From the NCBI GenBank assembly GCA_003503535.1, contig DOCI01000239.1, forward strand, positions 6,571 through 24,862: 18,292 nucleotides of DNA. Direction: 5' to 3'. The notes under the pieces were generated by a model. That model searched no databases. It was not told where the DNA came from and was given only the letters and a program-made list of their open reading frames with translations. This document shows positions 1-7,478 of the stretch, piece after piece. Position numbers and translations under genes: made by a program. The first letter of the stretch is position 1. Each line of letters opens with the position of its first letter. Source of the DNA: Planctomycetaceae bacterium (GTDB taxonomy: Bacteria > Planctomycetota > Planctomycetia > Planctomycetales > Planctomycetaceae).

Positions 1-219
1 GATAATGGTTTAGCCGAGCGCGAGACTACTCCCCCCTCACACTGAAGCCGTAATCGGCTCTCAGTGCTCACTCCATTCTGAATGATTCGGATGACCTGCG
101 ATTATGGGGAAAAGCAGAACATTCAGTGGAATCCAGCAGCGATCAAACCATGATGGAAACAGTCCCATCCGGGGATCGAAGGCTTGGATTGCCCAGAGCG
201 TTGGGGGCAAAAAGATTGC

Positions 220-465
220 TTATCGTGCGTCGATCCGTTCGCGGACGGCTTTCTGCTCAGCACGATATTCCGCCAGGGCTCGCTCCTGATTAGGGAGCAA
301 TTCTTCAGGCCCGTGCGGGAAATATTGTACATCATCACGAAGGTAGAACGCCGAAGGCAGGGTTTGCCCGCCCATTTGCGTCTGGCATCCAGTCAATCCT
401 GATACGGCGATTACGCCCAGGAGGCCGGCACACAAGCTTCGAGAGACATGTGCATGAAATTTCAT
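220..465 (-). CDS. Small secreted lipoprotein, function unknown
   Basis: Predicted 81-residue protein beginning MKFHAHVSRS. A hydrophobic signal segment follows (about residues 10-24) and ends in the lipobox LTGC with Cys27, so the mature lipoprotein has only about 55 residues. The mature part contains the segment QTLPSAFYLRDDVQYFP and then a charged Glu/Arg/Ala-rich tail, possibly a short helix. I recall similar short lipoproteins with a 'TLPS..YL.D..QYFP' motif from planctomycetes, but cannot name a function. The frame can be extended to a TTG at 483. The ATG at 465 is preferred because it gives a proper signal peptide and has GAGTGAG about 6 bases upstream. It stands alone on the minus strand and no partner gene is visible. 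Confidence 0.75.
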   Translation of the reverse strand: MKFHAHVSRSLCAGLLGVIAVSGLTGCQTQMGGQTLPSAFYLRDDVQYFPHGPEELLPNQERALAEYRAEQKAVRERIDAR

Positions 466-483
466 GAGGAACTCACTCTGCAA

Positions 484-1093
484 TTTGCAGTAAAAATAGA
501 GCGATATCGGGACCGTCTAACTACAACTTTCCGGTAACCACTTCGCCGCTCGTTCAGAAATTATCTAATGAAAGCGAAGTGCTTAATGGTTGTTATCCCG
601 ATGTCGTTTTCGACTCGCTGGGACAATGTTAATAATCGGTCCTCACAACCGATATCTTTGGAAAAACTGGTCTAATTTAACAAACCGAGTCCGAATTGAA
701 TTCCCACCAATCGCAGTTCACAAATAAAATGACCCCATGTACACCTTCTGGTTAACACAGAGACGACGGTCGCCAAATCAGTGAATTGCTCCCAAAGTTG
801 TTGAAAGTAGAATACCGCCGCATGCCTATAGGTAAAATTACCCATTTTTTATTTGTAAGACTTATTTCATCTTGTCCAGAACATGAAGAAGTAATATAAA
901 ATGAGCTTATATTGTTTGAATTTGCTGTGAATCAGGCTCCAGTACTGCATTGCAGCTTAGATTTCGGGTTGGGATCTTTCGAATTCGACGAAAGAGCAGG
1001 CACTTTCGTCGAAGCTTGAGATTTTTAACCTGTATGTTTAGATAGAACGTTCCACCAGATCAGTCAACGAAGACCAGAAATCGAGCGCTCGAT
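484..1093. other. Intergenic region, about 610 bp, with hairpins only
   Basis: No credible coding sequence on either strand. The left two thirds is AT-rich without evident structure. The right third has the overlapping inverted repeats at 976-1013 (separate entry), a small ctgca/tgcag hairpin at 945-955, and a perfect 12-bp palindrome, tcgagcgctcga, at 1081-1092 next to the following start codon. A weak promoter-like TTGAGA lies at 1016-1021, but no good -10 box stands at proper spacing. Confidence 0.6.
976..1026 (+). promoter_or_regulatory. Two mutually exclusive hairpins followed by a T-run
   Basis: Segment B, ttcgacgaaag (984-994), pairs perfectly over 11 bp with segment C, ctttcgtcgaa (1003-1013), across an 8-base loop. 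The end of B, cgaaag (989-994), can instead pair with segment A, ctttcg (976-981). A:B and B:C therefore exclude each other, and B:C is followed within nine bases by TTTTT (1022-1026). This is attenuator-like geometry upstream of the gene at 1094. It could also be the end of an untranslated transcript or an operator. No leader peptide or aptamer was recognised. Confidence 0.35.
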
Positions 1094-1519
1094 ATGACTA
1101 TGGTTTCGACACGACGTCCTTCCGATTTATGCAGTTTGCATCAGGAAGGGGCGCGAGAAGCAGATCGCTACAAATGGATTGAAAGCGAAAAGCGTGGTCA
1201 CGATATTGGCTGGAATGCCGTGCACGACTGGTATCGCAAATACTGGTTAAGATACTGCCGTGAAAAGCGTATTGAGCATGTGATGGGACAGCGACGCTGG
1301 GAAGAATTCTCCGACACCCCCTCTTCTTATATCCTTGAACTGATCCAATCGAACGACCTTCTGTTCGAGCGGGTTCTGGATCGCTTGATCTGCGACTGGG
1401 AAAATCTCGATATCATCACCTGGGGAATTACCTGGGGAATTTGCACCGAACGGATCATCTCGATTCTTGAAGAGCTCGATATCAATTCTGCCCGTTTGGA
1501 TCCTCCAATTGCTAACTGA
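1094..1519 (+). CDS. Conserved hypothetical protein, planctomycete type
   Basis: A 141-residue soluble protein without signal peptide or membrane segment. It is rich in Trp, Arg and Glu, with striking segments EADRYKWIESEKRGHDIG, WYRKYWLRYCREKRIEHV and WENLDIITWGITWG. The Glu/Arg-rich 'KW.ESEK..HD.G..A...W....W..Y.R....EH' pattern resembles small uncharacterised planctomycete proteins I have seen; I know no function. It looks largely alpha-helical. The start at 1094 (ATG) has no clear Shine-Dalgarno and directly follows the palindrome at 1081-1092; a second in-frame ATG is at 1100. It ends 121 bases before murJ on the same strand, so joint transcription is possible. Confidence 0.8.
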   Translation: MTMVSTRRPSDLCSLHQEGAREADRYKWIESEKRGHDIGWNAVHDWYRKYWLRYCREKRIEHVMGQRRWEEFSDTPSSYILELIQSNDLLFERVLDRLICDWENLDIITWGITWGICTERIISILEELDINSARLDPPIAN

Positions 1520-1640
1520 GTGATCGACAAGTGACAAACTTACGGGAGAACACAACCGCTCTCGCGTGATTCCGTTCGATGAACTATGTTTGCGGTCTGT
1601 GAGTTAACGGACCCCCTAATCGAATCCCTTTTGTGACGTC

Positions 1641-3305
1641 ATGGAAGACATCGCACCGTTGTCGCAATCCCAACACAACTCTTCGGGCCATAACCAATCT
1701 TCTTCCTGGATGCGTCACGTCCGCAGGGTCGGCCTATTGACGTTTCTGAGTCGCATTCTTGGCTTGATTCGCGACATGGGAATGGCTGCGACATTCGGCA
1801 ATGGCCCTTTGCTGGATGCCTTCACACTGGCATTTCGTATTCCAAATATGAGCAGACGCTTATTTGGAGAAGGCGCTTTAACCACTGCCTTTCTCCCCCG
1901 CTATGCCGAAACCCTTGAAGAGGATCAGTCAAAGGCCGAGCAACTCGCCTCAGCTGTCCTCTTCATTTTAGTTGTGACGCTGAGCTTAGTGACATTGCTG
2001 GGTTACGGACTGATCTGCACCTTGTATCTGACGAATCTCCTCGGAGAATCGAGCCGTGAATTGTTAGTGATGGCTGGGGCCTTGTTACCATATGTGTTGC
2101 TCATCTGTGTGACTGCTCAGTTGTGTGCGATGCTGAATGCCCAGGGATATTTTTCGATTCCTGCAACTGTCCCGATCCTGCTGAACCTGATCTGGATCCT
2201 GGCAATCTGGTTCATTACTCCCTGTTACACAGATCCACAGACGCAAGTTTACATTGTCATCGGTGCAATCCTGTTGGGAGGGGGAATGCAACTGCTATTG
2301 CCGGCAATGCATTTATTTCTTCAGGGGTTTCGTATTCACTGGAAGACGCGTGACCAATTGCGCGAGGCTCGCAAGGTCTTTCGCCACATGCTGCCCATTG
2401 TATTTGGATTGTCGATCACGCAGGTCAACTCGATTTGCGATGGAACACTCGCCTGGTGGTTTGCGTTACCGGAGCAAGGTTCCTGGATTACACCCGGTTC
2501 CGCTTCGGCTCTATATTACGGGCAGAGAATGTATCAATTCCCGCTGGGAATTTTTGGGATCGCTCTCGGGACAGTTCTATTTGCGCGTCTGGCTCTTCAT
2601 GTGAAAACCAATCAGATGGAATCGGTTCGACAGGATGTGCAATTTGGATTGCGTTTTGTACTCATCATCGGCTTACCAGCCTCTGCAGGCATGATGCTGT
2701 TAGCTTACCCCATTGCAGAAACGTTGCTCCAGCGAGGTCAGTTTGATGCCTTCGATACGCAGCAAACCACGCAGACAATTATCGCTTACGGCACTGCGAT
2801 CTGGTCCTATTTGGGAATCACCTTATTACAGCGAGTGTTTTACGCAATCGGAGATGTCAGAACTCCTCTGAGAATCGGGCTGGCAACCGTATCACTCAAT
2901 CTCGTTTTGAATTTCCCATTGATGATCTGGCTCGGAGGCAGGGGCTTAGCCTATGCCACGGCTATCGCGGCTGTCGTACAGTTTATTTACTTATGGGCTG
3001 TTTTAAAGCGTCATATTCCAATTTCGTTCTCCGCAACAAATTTAGGAATTGTAGGAAAGCTGATCCTAAGCACGTTATGCATGTCACTGGCAATCTGGCT
3101 TCTACTGCAAGTATTACCAGACCCCGAACTCAAACGCTGGCAAGCTGTGCAGTTGTTGTTTTTGATCAGTGTGGCTGTCATCGTTTACGGACTCAGTTTG
3201 AAAATATTACAAGTTGAAGAACTGGGGGAGATCCTGGGATTTAAGAAGAATCAGACGATTTCCAACAGCCAGGAGGATCTCGACTCGAATCCGGAGAATC
3301 CTTAG
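1641..3305 (+). CDS. murJ: Lipid II flippase MurJ (MviN family)
   Basis: A 554-residue polytopic inner-membrane protein, predicted to flip the peptidoglycan precursor lipid II across the cytoplasmic membrane. The N-terminal region has the family hallmark: SRILGLIRDMGMAATFG, then LDAFTLAFRIPNMSRRLFGEGALTTAFLPRY (about residues 38-90). Many hydrophobic helices follow, consistent with the MOP fold of about 14 transmembrane segments. The later segment RVFYAIGDVRTPLRIGL matches the conserved second-half 'R.FYA..D..TP' motif. The first 25 residues are polar and the last 30 are a hydrophilic tail rich in Asn, Ser and Glu. The length is slightly above the usual 510-530 because of these ends. No clear Shine-Dalgarno precedes the ATG. 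No terminator was seen after it. Confidence 0.95.
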   Translation: MEDIAPLSQSQHNSSGHNQSSSWMRHVRRVGLLTFLSRILGLIRDMGMAATFGNGPLLDAFTLAFRIPNMSRRLFGEGALTTAFLPRYAETLEEDQSKAEQLASAVLFILVVTLSLVTLLGYGLICTLYLTNLLGESSRELLVMAGALLPYVLLICVTAQLCAMLNAQGYFSIPATVPILLNLIWILAIWFITPCYTDPQTQVYIVIGAILLGGGMQLLLPAMHLFLQGFRIHWKTRDQLREARKVFRHMLPIVFGLSITQVNSICDGTLAWWFALPEQGSWITPGSASALYYGQRMYQFPLGIFGIALGTVLFARLALHVKTNQMESVRQDVQFGLRFVLIIGLPASAGMMLLAYPIAETLLQRGQFDAFDTQQTTQTIIAYGTAIWSYLGITLLQRVFYAIGDVRTPLRIGLATVSLNLVLNFPLMIWLGGRGLAYATAIAAVVQFIYLWAVLKRHIPISFSATNLGIVGKLILSTLCMSLAIWLLLQVLPDPELKRWQAVQLLFLISVAVIVYGLSLKILQVEELGEILGFKKNQTISNSQEDLDSNPENP

Positions 3306-3582
3306 AATCCGCAAAATCTACGCAAGTCCACACCGTTAAACACCGATATCGATTATGGACGTCGATGAGCGAGCCTCATCATTGAAGCCAGGAAATTGAA
3401 GATCAGCAAATCGGTTTGACCTCATCGCAGTAACAGACATTCGTCTCTGCAGTTGCAAACACCCGAAGCATGCACTCACTCGAACGATTTCCTTCTTGTT
3501 TCTGGATTCATCTTTCCACAATCATCCCATCGTTTCCTGTTCCAGAAAATGCAGGGCGGTCAATATCGCAAAGAGGTTTCCC

Positions 3583-4044
3583 ATGCGACTGATTATTACA
3601 ACAATCGTCACCACTGTTCTGGTCTTATCCACAACGCTCAAAGCTGACGACACAACACTGGATAAAAAAGTCTGGCACCAAGAATTACAGAAGGCACACG
3701 TTCTCGCCAAGAGCGAAAGCAAACCGATGCTGATTGTGTTTGGGGCCACCTGGTGCAAGTTCTGCAAGAAGCTCGAAAAGGAAACCTTCTCCGATCCACA
3801 GATGCAGGCTTATGTACAGGCTAACTTTATTCCCGTGCATCTTGATCTGGATGAACAGAAATCAATCGGAAAGATCCTGGAAGTCAAATCTCTGCCTTGC
3901 ACAGTCATACTGAGCCCAAACGCCGATTTACTCGGCAAAGTGGTTGGCTACAAAGACACTTCCGCAATGAAAATTCAACTCGACAAAGCACTGCAGACAC
4001 AAAGCGTATTGCAGCAGGCTTCAAAAGATAAAGTCGTGAAATAA
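3583..4044 (+). CDS. Exported thioredoxin-like protein
   Basis: A 153-residue protein with an N-terminal signal sequence (residues 1-19, cleavage probably after the Ala of LKA). A thioredoxin fold follows, with the redox motif WCKFC (Cys58, Cys61) and the downstream SLP segment carrying the expected cis-proline (Pro105). The segment FGATWCKFCKKLEKETF resembles the thioredoxin-like families that reduce or isomerise disulfides outside the cytoplasm. The frame runs upstream to 3496, but the ATG at 3583 is chosen because AAAGAGG stands 6 bases before it and because it starts a good signal peptide. A strong terminator closes the gene at 4063-4100, so it is likely monocistronic or the last gene after murJ. 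The in vivo substrate is unknown. Confidence 0.88.
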   Translation: MRLIITTIVTTVLVLSTTLKADDTTLDKKVWHQELQKAHVLAKSESKPMLIVFGATWCKFCKKLEKETFSDPQMQAYVQANFIPVHLDLDEQKSIGKILEVKSLPCTVILSPNADLLGKVVGYKDTSAMKIQLDKALQTQSVLQQASKDKVVK

Positions 4045-4062
4045 ATCAAGCGAATCGAACAC

Positions 4063-4100
4063 AAGGGAAGTAGAATCGACTCATTCTGCTTCCCTTTTTT
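4063..4100 (+). terminator. Rho-independent terminator of the thioredoxin-like gene
   Basis: A 14-bp stem (4063-4076 with 4083-4096, a single T-G wobble) closes a 6-base loop. The second arm runs into TTTTTT at 4095-4100. It begins 18 bases after the stop codon of the preceding gene. Confidence 0.9.
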
Positions 4101-4128
4101 GCTGCCCGCTGATAAGTTCCAGAATGCC

Positions 4129-4154
4129 GCAGGACAGGCTTCCAGCCTGTCTGC
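4129..4154. repeat. Short palindromic repeat, acaggc hairpin copy A
   Basis: An inverted repeat, gacaggct (4133-4140) and agcctgtc (4144-4151), closes a tcc loop. It extends with gca/tgc on the outside after a single bulged G at 4132. It shares the acaggc/gcctgt core with the hairpin at 4322-4338. From memory, similar 'acaggc..gcctgt' hairpins are scattered between genes in planctomycetes. Confidence 0.6.
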
Positions 4155-4221
4155 CTCTATCCCGAAACGCAGAATCTATATTCATCAATAGATAGCATTC
4201 AACATTCTGGTAAAAAAAATT

Positions 4222-4283
4222 GGAACCGCGGATGAACGCAGATAAGTACAAGTAAAAACAGATCTGCGTTCATCTGCGGTTCT
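4222..4283. repeat. Large palindromic repeat element
   Basis: A 22-bp stem pairs 4222-4243 with 4262-4283. All positions pair, with two G-T wobbles (4222 with 4283 and 4230 with 4275). The loop is 18 bases, 4244-4261. The arms carry the words accgcggatgaacgcagat and its complement. A-rich sequence to the left (4212-4219) and T-rich sequence to the right (about 4284-4297) could lengthen the stem. The 'gatgaacgcagat' wording is typical of an interspersed palindrome I recall from several bacterial phyla. It encodes nothing visible. Confidence 0.75.
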
Positions 4284-4321
4284 AAAATTTTATTTTTGAC
4301 GGACTTGATTATCTCGAATAG

Positions 4322-4338
4322 ACAGGCAGGATGCCTGT
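4322..4338. repeat. Short palindromic repeat, acaggc hairpin copy B
   Basis: A perfect 7-bp inverted repeat, acaggca (4322-4328) and tgcctgt (4332-4338), with loop gga. It is related to the copy at 4129-4154. It lies about 26 bases upstream of the putative -10 box of miaA, so it covers the place where upstream promoter contacts would lie. Confidence 0.6.
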
Positions 4339-4363
4339 GCTACCTTTGCGAAAATTTCTGATG

Positions 4364-4369
4364 TATACT
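4364..4369 (+). promoter_or_regulatory. Putative -10 box of miaA
   Basis: TATACT matches the sigma-70 -10 consensus at five of six positions and ends 7 bases before the ATG of miaA at 4377. That places the expected transcription start at or within a base or two of the start codon. No convincing -35 box is present at 16-18 bases. No Shine-Dalgarno lies before the ATG. Confidence 0.45.
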
Positions 4370-4376
4370 TTTGCGC

Positions 4377-5318
4377 ATGAATGTTCCGCCTGAAATCCTG
4401 ACGAAGTGTTGGTTTCTGGCTGGGCCGACGGCTGTCGGGAAGACGGAAACGTCATTGCTGCTGGCCGAGAGATTGGATGCGGAAATCCTTTCACTCGATT
4501 CCATGGCCATTTATCGCCAGATGGATATCGGGACAGCTAAACCTTCTCTCGCAGAACAGCAGCGGGTTCCGCATCATCTGATCGATATCATTAACCCTGA
4601 CGAGGATTTCAGCACAGCGGAATATGTCCGCTCAGCCAGCCAGATCGCAGCAGAGATTGTCCGTCGAGGGAGAACACCATTATTTGTCGGTGGCACAGGC
4701 TTATATCTTCGCTCGATCTTACGGGGAGTTTTTGAAGGCCCGGATGCTGATTGGGGATATCGGCGTCAGTTGGAAGCTGAGGAAGCAGACTCGCCTGGAA
4801 GTCTGCATGGTCAACTGCAACAGTGTGATCCCCCTCTGGCAGAGAAATTGCACCCCAATGATCTACGACGCGTTATCCGTGCCCTGGAAGTTTATCACCT
4901 GACAGGAACCCAACTCTCTGTTCAACAACAGCAGGCTGCCCGCATTCCAGAAGAGACTTCAAGCAACGTATTCTGGTTGCATCCGGGGCGAGACTGGCTT
5001 TATGAGCGAATCAATCGACGCGTCGACCTGATGTTTGAACAGGGACTTGTCGAAGAAGTTCGACTGCTGCTCCAAAGGGATCCCCCTCCTTCGAGAACCG
5101 CATTGCAGGGACTCGGCTACAAAGAGATGGTCGAGCATTTGAGCGGCGACATGCCATTGGATGAAGCCCGTGAAATGATCAAAATCAGAACCCGCCAGTT
5201 TGCCAAACGCCAGCACACCTGGTTTCGCAATTTGCCCGAGTGCCAAGAAATAAAGGTGACCGGAAACCAGTCACCTTTGGATCTTGTCGAGGCCATAATT
5301 CAGCATTCACAAACGTGA
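4377..5318 (+). CDS. miaA: tRNA dimethylallyltransferase MiaA
   Basis: A 313-residue enzyme that transfers a dimethylallyl group to N6 of A37 in tRNAs reading codons that begin with U. Hallmarks: the P-loop GPTAVGKT (residues 16-23), the LDSMAIYRQMDIGTAKP segment with the presumed catalytic Asp41, VPHHLIDI, VGGTGLYLRS, and near the C-terminus the tRNA-binding TRQFAKRQHTWFRN. The length is normal for the family. The frame begins at a TTG (4371), but the ATG at 4377 is preferred. The gene is preceded by an island of palindromic repeats and a -10 box so close that the mRNA may be leaderless. It converges on rplU with an 18-base gap, and its 3' end contains a hairpin that probably serves the opposite strand. 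Confidence 0.95.
   Translation: MNVPPEILTKCWFLAGPTAVGKTETSLLLAERLDAEILSLDSMAIYRQMDIGTAKPSLAEQQRVPHHLIDIINPDEDFSTAEYVRSASQIAAEIVRRGRTPLFVGGTGLYLRSILRGVFEGPDADWGYRRQLEAEEADSPGSLHGQLQQCDPPLAEKLHPNDLRRVIRALEVYHLTGTQLSVQQQQAARIPEETSSNVFWLHPGRDWLYERINRRVDLMFEQGLVEEVRLLLQRDPPPSRTALQGLGYKEMVEHLSGDMPLDEAREMIKIRTRQFAKRQHTWFRNLPECQEIKVTGNQSPLDLVEAIIQHSQT
5245..5278 (-). terminator. Probable terminator of the rne/rng-rplU unit, inside miaA
   Basis: A perfect 9-bp inverted repeat, aaaggtgac (5252-5260) and gtcaccttt (5270-5278), has a 9-base loop. Read on the minus strand, the stem ends in CCTTT and continues ATTTCTT, a U-rich tail. Read on the plus strand it is followed by ggatcttg, which is not a terminator tail. 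It lies about 60 bases downstream of the rplU stop codon, within the last codons of the convergent miaA. Confidence 0.5.
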
Positions 5319-5336
5319 TGCTAAAACGGCTTCTGA

Positions 5337-5735
5337 TTATTCGTCTGAACTTGTCTCTTCAATCGCGACTGGTTCTGCAGGGGCAGATTCAACCTTCTCT
5401 TCGACAACTTCCAGGCCCGGCACATTGAAATCGCCAATTTTGACGAGAGCATATTTCTGGCGATGGCCTGTATGACGACGTGAGTTTTTACGACGACGGA
5501 ACTTCTGGACTTCCAGTTTAGGCCCCTTGAAGTAGGGATCGACAATGCTGGCGGCAATTGTCGCTCCTTCGATGATCGGTTTTCCGATTACACTGCTGGC
5601 TCCACCATTGGCGAGCAGGATGCGATCGAAAACGAGATCGCCACCCTCTTCGAGACCTTCACGCAGATCGACAGCGATTTCCAAACCGGGAGCGACTTTG
5701 AACTGACGTCCACTATCTTCAATAATTGCAAACAT
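5337..5735 (-). CDS. rplU: 50S ribosomal protein L21
   Basis: A 132-residue large-subunit protein that binds 23S rRNA. It begins MFAIIEDSGRQFKV, as is typical, and contains the family signature KFRRRKNSRRHTGHRQKYALVKI at about residues 77-99. After the usual end (about residue 105) there is an extension of about 25 residues rich in Glu, Ala, Pro and Ser, ending EETSSDE. An AAGG stands 9 bases before the ATG. It lies 126 bases downstream of the ribonuclease E/G gene, an arrangement seen in many bacteria. The usual partner rpmA (L27) does not follow, because the convergent miaA comes next. Confidence 0.97.
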   Translation of the reverse strand: MFAIIEDSGRQFKVAPGLEIAVDLREGLEEGGDLVFDRILLANGGASSVIGKPIIEGATIAASIVDPYFKGPKLEVQKFRRRKNSRRHTGHRQKYALVKIGDFNVPGLEVVEEKVESAPAEPVAIEETSSDE

Positions 5736-5861
5736 AACCGAATACCTTGTTCTCAGAAATTTCAGCCTCCACGGGCTGTTATCGATCAGCGATCACGCAG
5801 TGTCGCGATTTTTATGGAAATGTCCAGCGTTTCAGCTGGGAATTCTACGACTTTTCCTCTG

Positions 5862-7472
5862 TTATTTCGAGCTCATGCTGTGTGAAAACGCAATTTCATC
5901 ACCAAATTTACTCTGACAGCGAATTTCCAGATGATTGGGATTCACGTCGTAGCGAGATTCAAAGTTGATGACGACCTTGTTGCGGTCCTCCAGTTCGAGC
6001 AGTTCTTTTCGTTTTTTGTTGGCCAGATACGTTGCCACGCGGTGATTGAGTTCGACGGAAATGCGACCAATGGATTCCTGACTTGAGGCCCGCATCACTT
6101 CCCGCATGACTTCAATCGCAACACTTTCCGCTGTTTTGACCGAGCCGGTGCCATTGCAGCAGGGACATTCTTCATAAATACTCCGCTTGAGCGAAGGTCG
6201 AATTCGCTGTCGCGTCATCTCAATCAAACCAAACGGACTGATTCTCAGCACTTTGGTCCGAGCACGATCGCGTTTGACGGCATTTTGCAGTTCTCGCTCG
6301 ACCCCCCTGCGATGCTTCTCGGCCTTCATATCGATGAAGTCATTAACGATCACTCCACCAAGGTCGCGAAGGCGGATTTGACGGGAAATTTCCTTAGCCG
6401 CTTTAATATTCACCTGATAAGCCGTTTCCTCGGCATTATCATCAACCCGGTGTGTTCCACTGTTGACATCGATGGCAACCAGGGCTTCTGTCGGATCAAT
6501 CACAATCGAACCTCCACCCTGCAGTGGGACAGTTCTGCTCTGGATATTCGTGATTTCCTGCTCAATATTGTATTTATGGAACAGGGGCTCGGAGCCTTCG
6601 TAAAACTGAACGCGATCGACCTGCTTGGGGAGTACGACTTTCATGAACTCACGAGCACGCTCGTATTGGGTTTTATCGTCAATCAGTACCCGATCAATTT
6701 CGCTGGTGTAGATATCGCGAATCGTGCGGGTAATCATGTCGCTTTCTTCATAGATATCGACTGGGGCAGACTGCTTTTCAATGCGGCGAACAATCGTCTT
6801 CCACAATCGCAGCAGGTAGTTCATGTCGCGGCGAAGATCCTTTTCAGAGCGATCAATCCCTGCCGTTCGAACAATAAAGCCAAGTCCTTCCGGCGGCTCA
6901 AGCTCTTTGATGATATCGCGAAGTTTCTTGCGATCATCCAGGTTGATAATCTTCCGGCTGATACCAACTCGCTGTAGAGCAGGCATCAAAACGAGGTAGC
7001 GACCTGGGATACTGATATATGTCGAGAGTGTTGGACCTTTTGTACCGATGCCATCTTTAATGACTTGCACGAGCACTTCATCGCCACGCTTGAAAATCTG
7101 CTGAATGGAAGGCTTGCCCGCCACGGAACGTTCGCTGCCTGGGCGTTTGTTCTGAGGACGACGACCGCCTTTGTTAACTGGTGGTCGCGAGCGATCCCGT
7201 TGTGGTCGTGAATTCTCGACCGGTGGAAGGTGCTTAAAGTACTCGGCTTCGACATCGCTGACGTGGAGAAACCCGTTAGACCCGACGCCGAAGTCTACAA
7301 ATGCCGCCTGAATGCTCGATTCAATATTGACGACACGACCTTTATAGATATTGCCGACGAAACTTTCCTGGCTGTTCCGCTCGACATAAAGCTCTTCAAG
7401 GACACCATCTTCGACAATTGCGATGCGGCTTTCCTCGGGCTGGTAAACATTGACCAGCATTTCTGTATTCAT
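5862..7472 (-). CDS. Ribonuclease E/G family endoribonuclease
   Basis: A 536-residue single-strand-specific endoribonuclease for mRNA decay and rRNA processing. Domains in order: an S1-like RNA-binding domain (about 37-140), interrupted by a basic, Pro/Arg-rich insertion at about 84-125; then the RNase E/G catalytic domain. The metal-binding aspartates are Asp335 (VAIDVNSG) and Asp378 (VNDFIDM), 43 residues apart as in E. coli RNase E. The Zn-link appears as CPCC (Cys436, Cys439), 58 residues after the second Asp, again as in E. coli. It lacks the long C-terminal degradosome scaffold, so its size is RNase G-like, yet it keeps the Zn-link. I therefore leave the symbol open (rne or rng). It is followed by rplU, and its ribosome-binding site is in a hairpin. 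Confidence 0.95.
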   Translation of the reverse strand: MNTEMLVNVYQPEESRIAIVEDGVLEELYVERNSQESFVGNIYKGRVVNIESSIQAAFVDFGVGSNGFLHVSDVEAEYFKHLPPVENSRPQRDRSRPPVNKGGRRPQNKRPGSERSVAGKPSIQQIFKRGDEVLVQVIKDGIGTKGPTLSTYISIPGRYLVLMPALQRVGISRKIINLDDRKKLRDIIKELEPPEGLGFIVRTAGIDRSEKDLRRDMNYLLRLWKTIVRRIEKQSAPVDIYEESDMITRTIRDIYTSEIDRVLIDDKTQYERAREFMKVVLPKQVDRVQFYEGSEPLFHKYNIEQEITNIQSRTVPLQGGGSIVIDPTEALVAIDVNSGTHRVDDNAEETAYQVNIKAAKEISRQIRLRDLGGVIVNDFIDMKAEKHRRGVERELQNAVKRDRARTKVLRISPFGLIEMTRQRIRPSLKRSIYEECPCCNGTGSVKTAESVAIEVMREVMRASSQESIGRISVELNHRVATYLANKKRKELLELEDRNKVVINFESRYDVNPNHLEIRCQSKFGDEIAFSHSMSSK

Positions 7473-7478
7473 GATTGA

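Noticed and set aside
104..402. Frames of 61-72 codons near the left edge
   Set aside because: They overlap the small lipoprotein gene on the opposite strand or have no start signal or plausible composition. The agccg/cggct hairpin near 46-59 has no T-run.
1081..1092. 12-bp palindrome tcgagcgctcga as an operator
   Set aside because: It is perfect and lies one base before a start codon, but single and unsupported by a second site, so it is only mentioned in the region entry.
2254..2746. Plus-strand frames of 116 and 103 codons
   Set aside because: They overlap murJ in other frames and have Cys/Arg/Ser-rich composition typical of shadow frames.
3364..3380. Hairpin gatgag/ctcatc as a terminator of murJ
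   Set aside because: The stem is only 6 bp, and the following bases are not T-rich.
4129..4338. Possible CRISPR array
   Set aside because: There are only three palindromes of two different kinds, with unequal spacing and no repeat-spacer regularity.
6285..6977. 230-codon open frame on the plus strand
   Set aside because: It is fully antisense to the RNase E/G gene, whose family motifs are unmistakable. Long antisense frames are expected over such conserved coding sequence.
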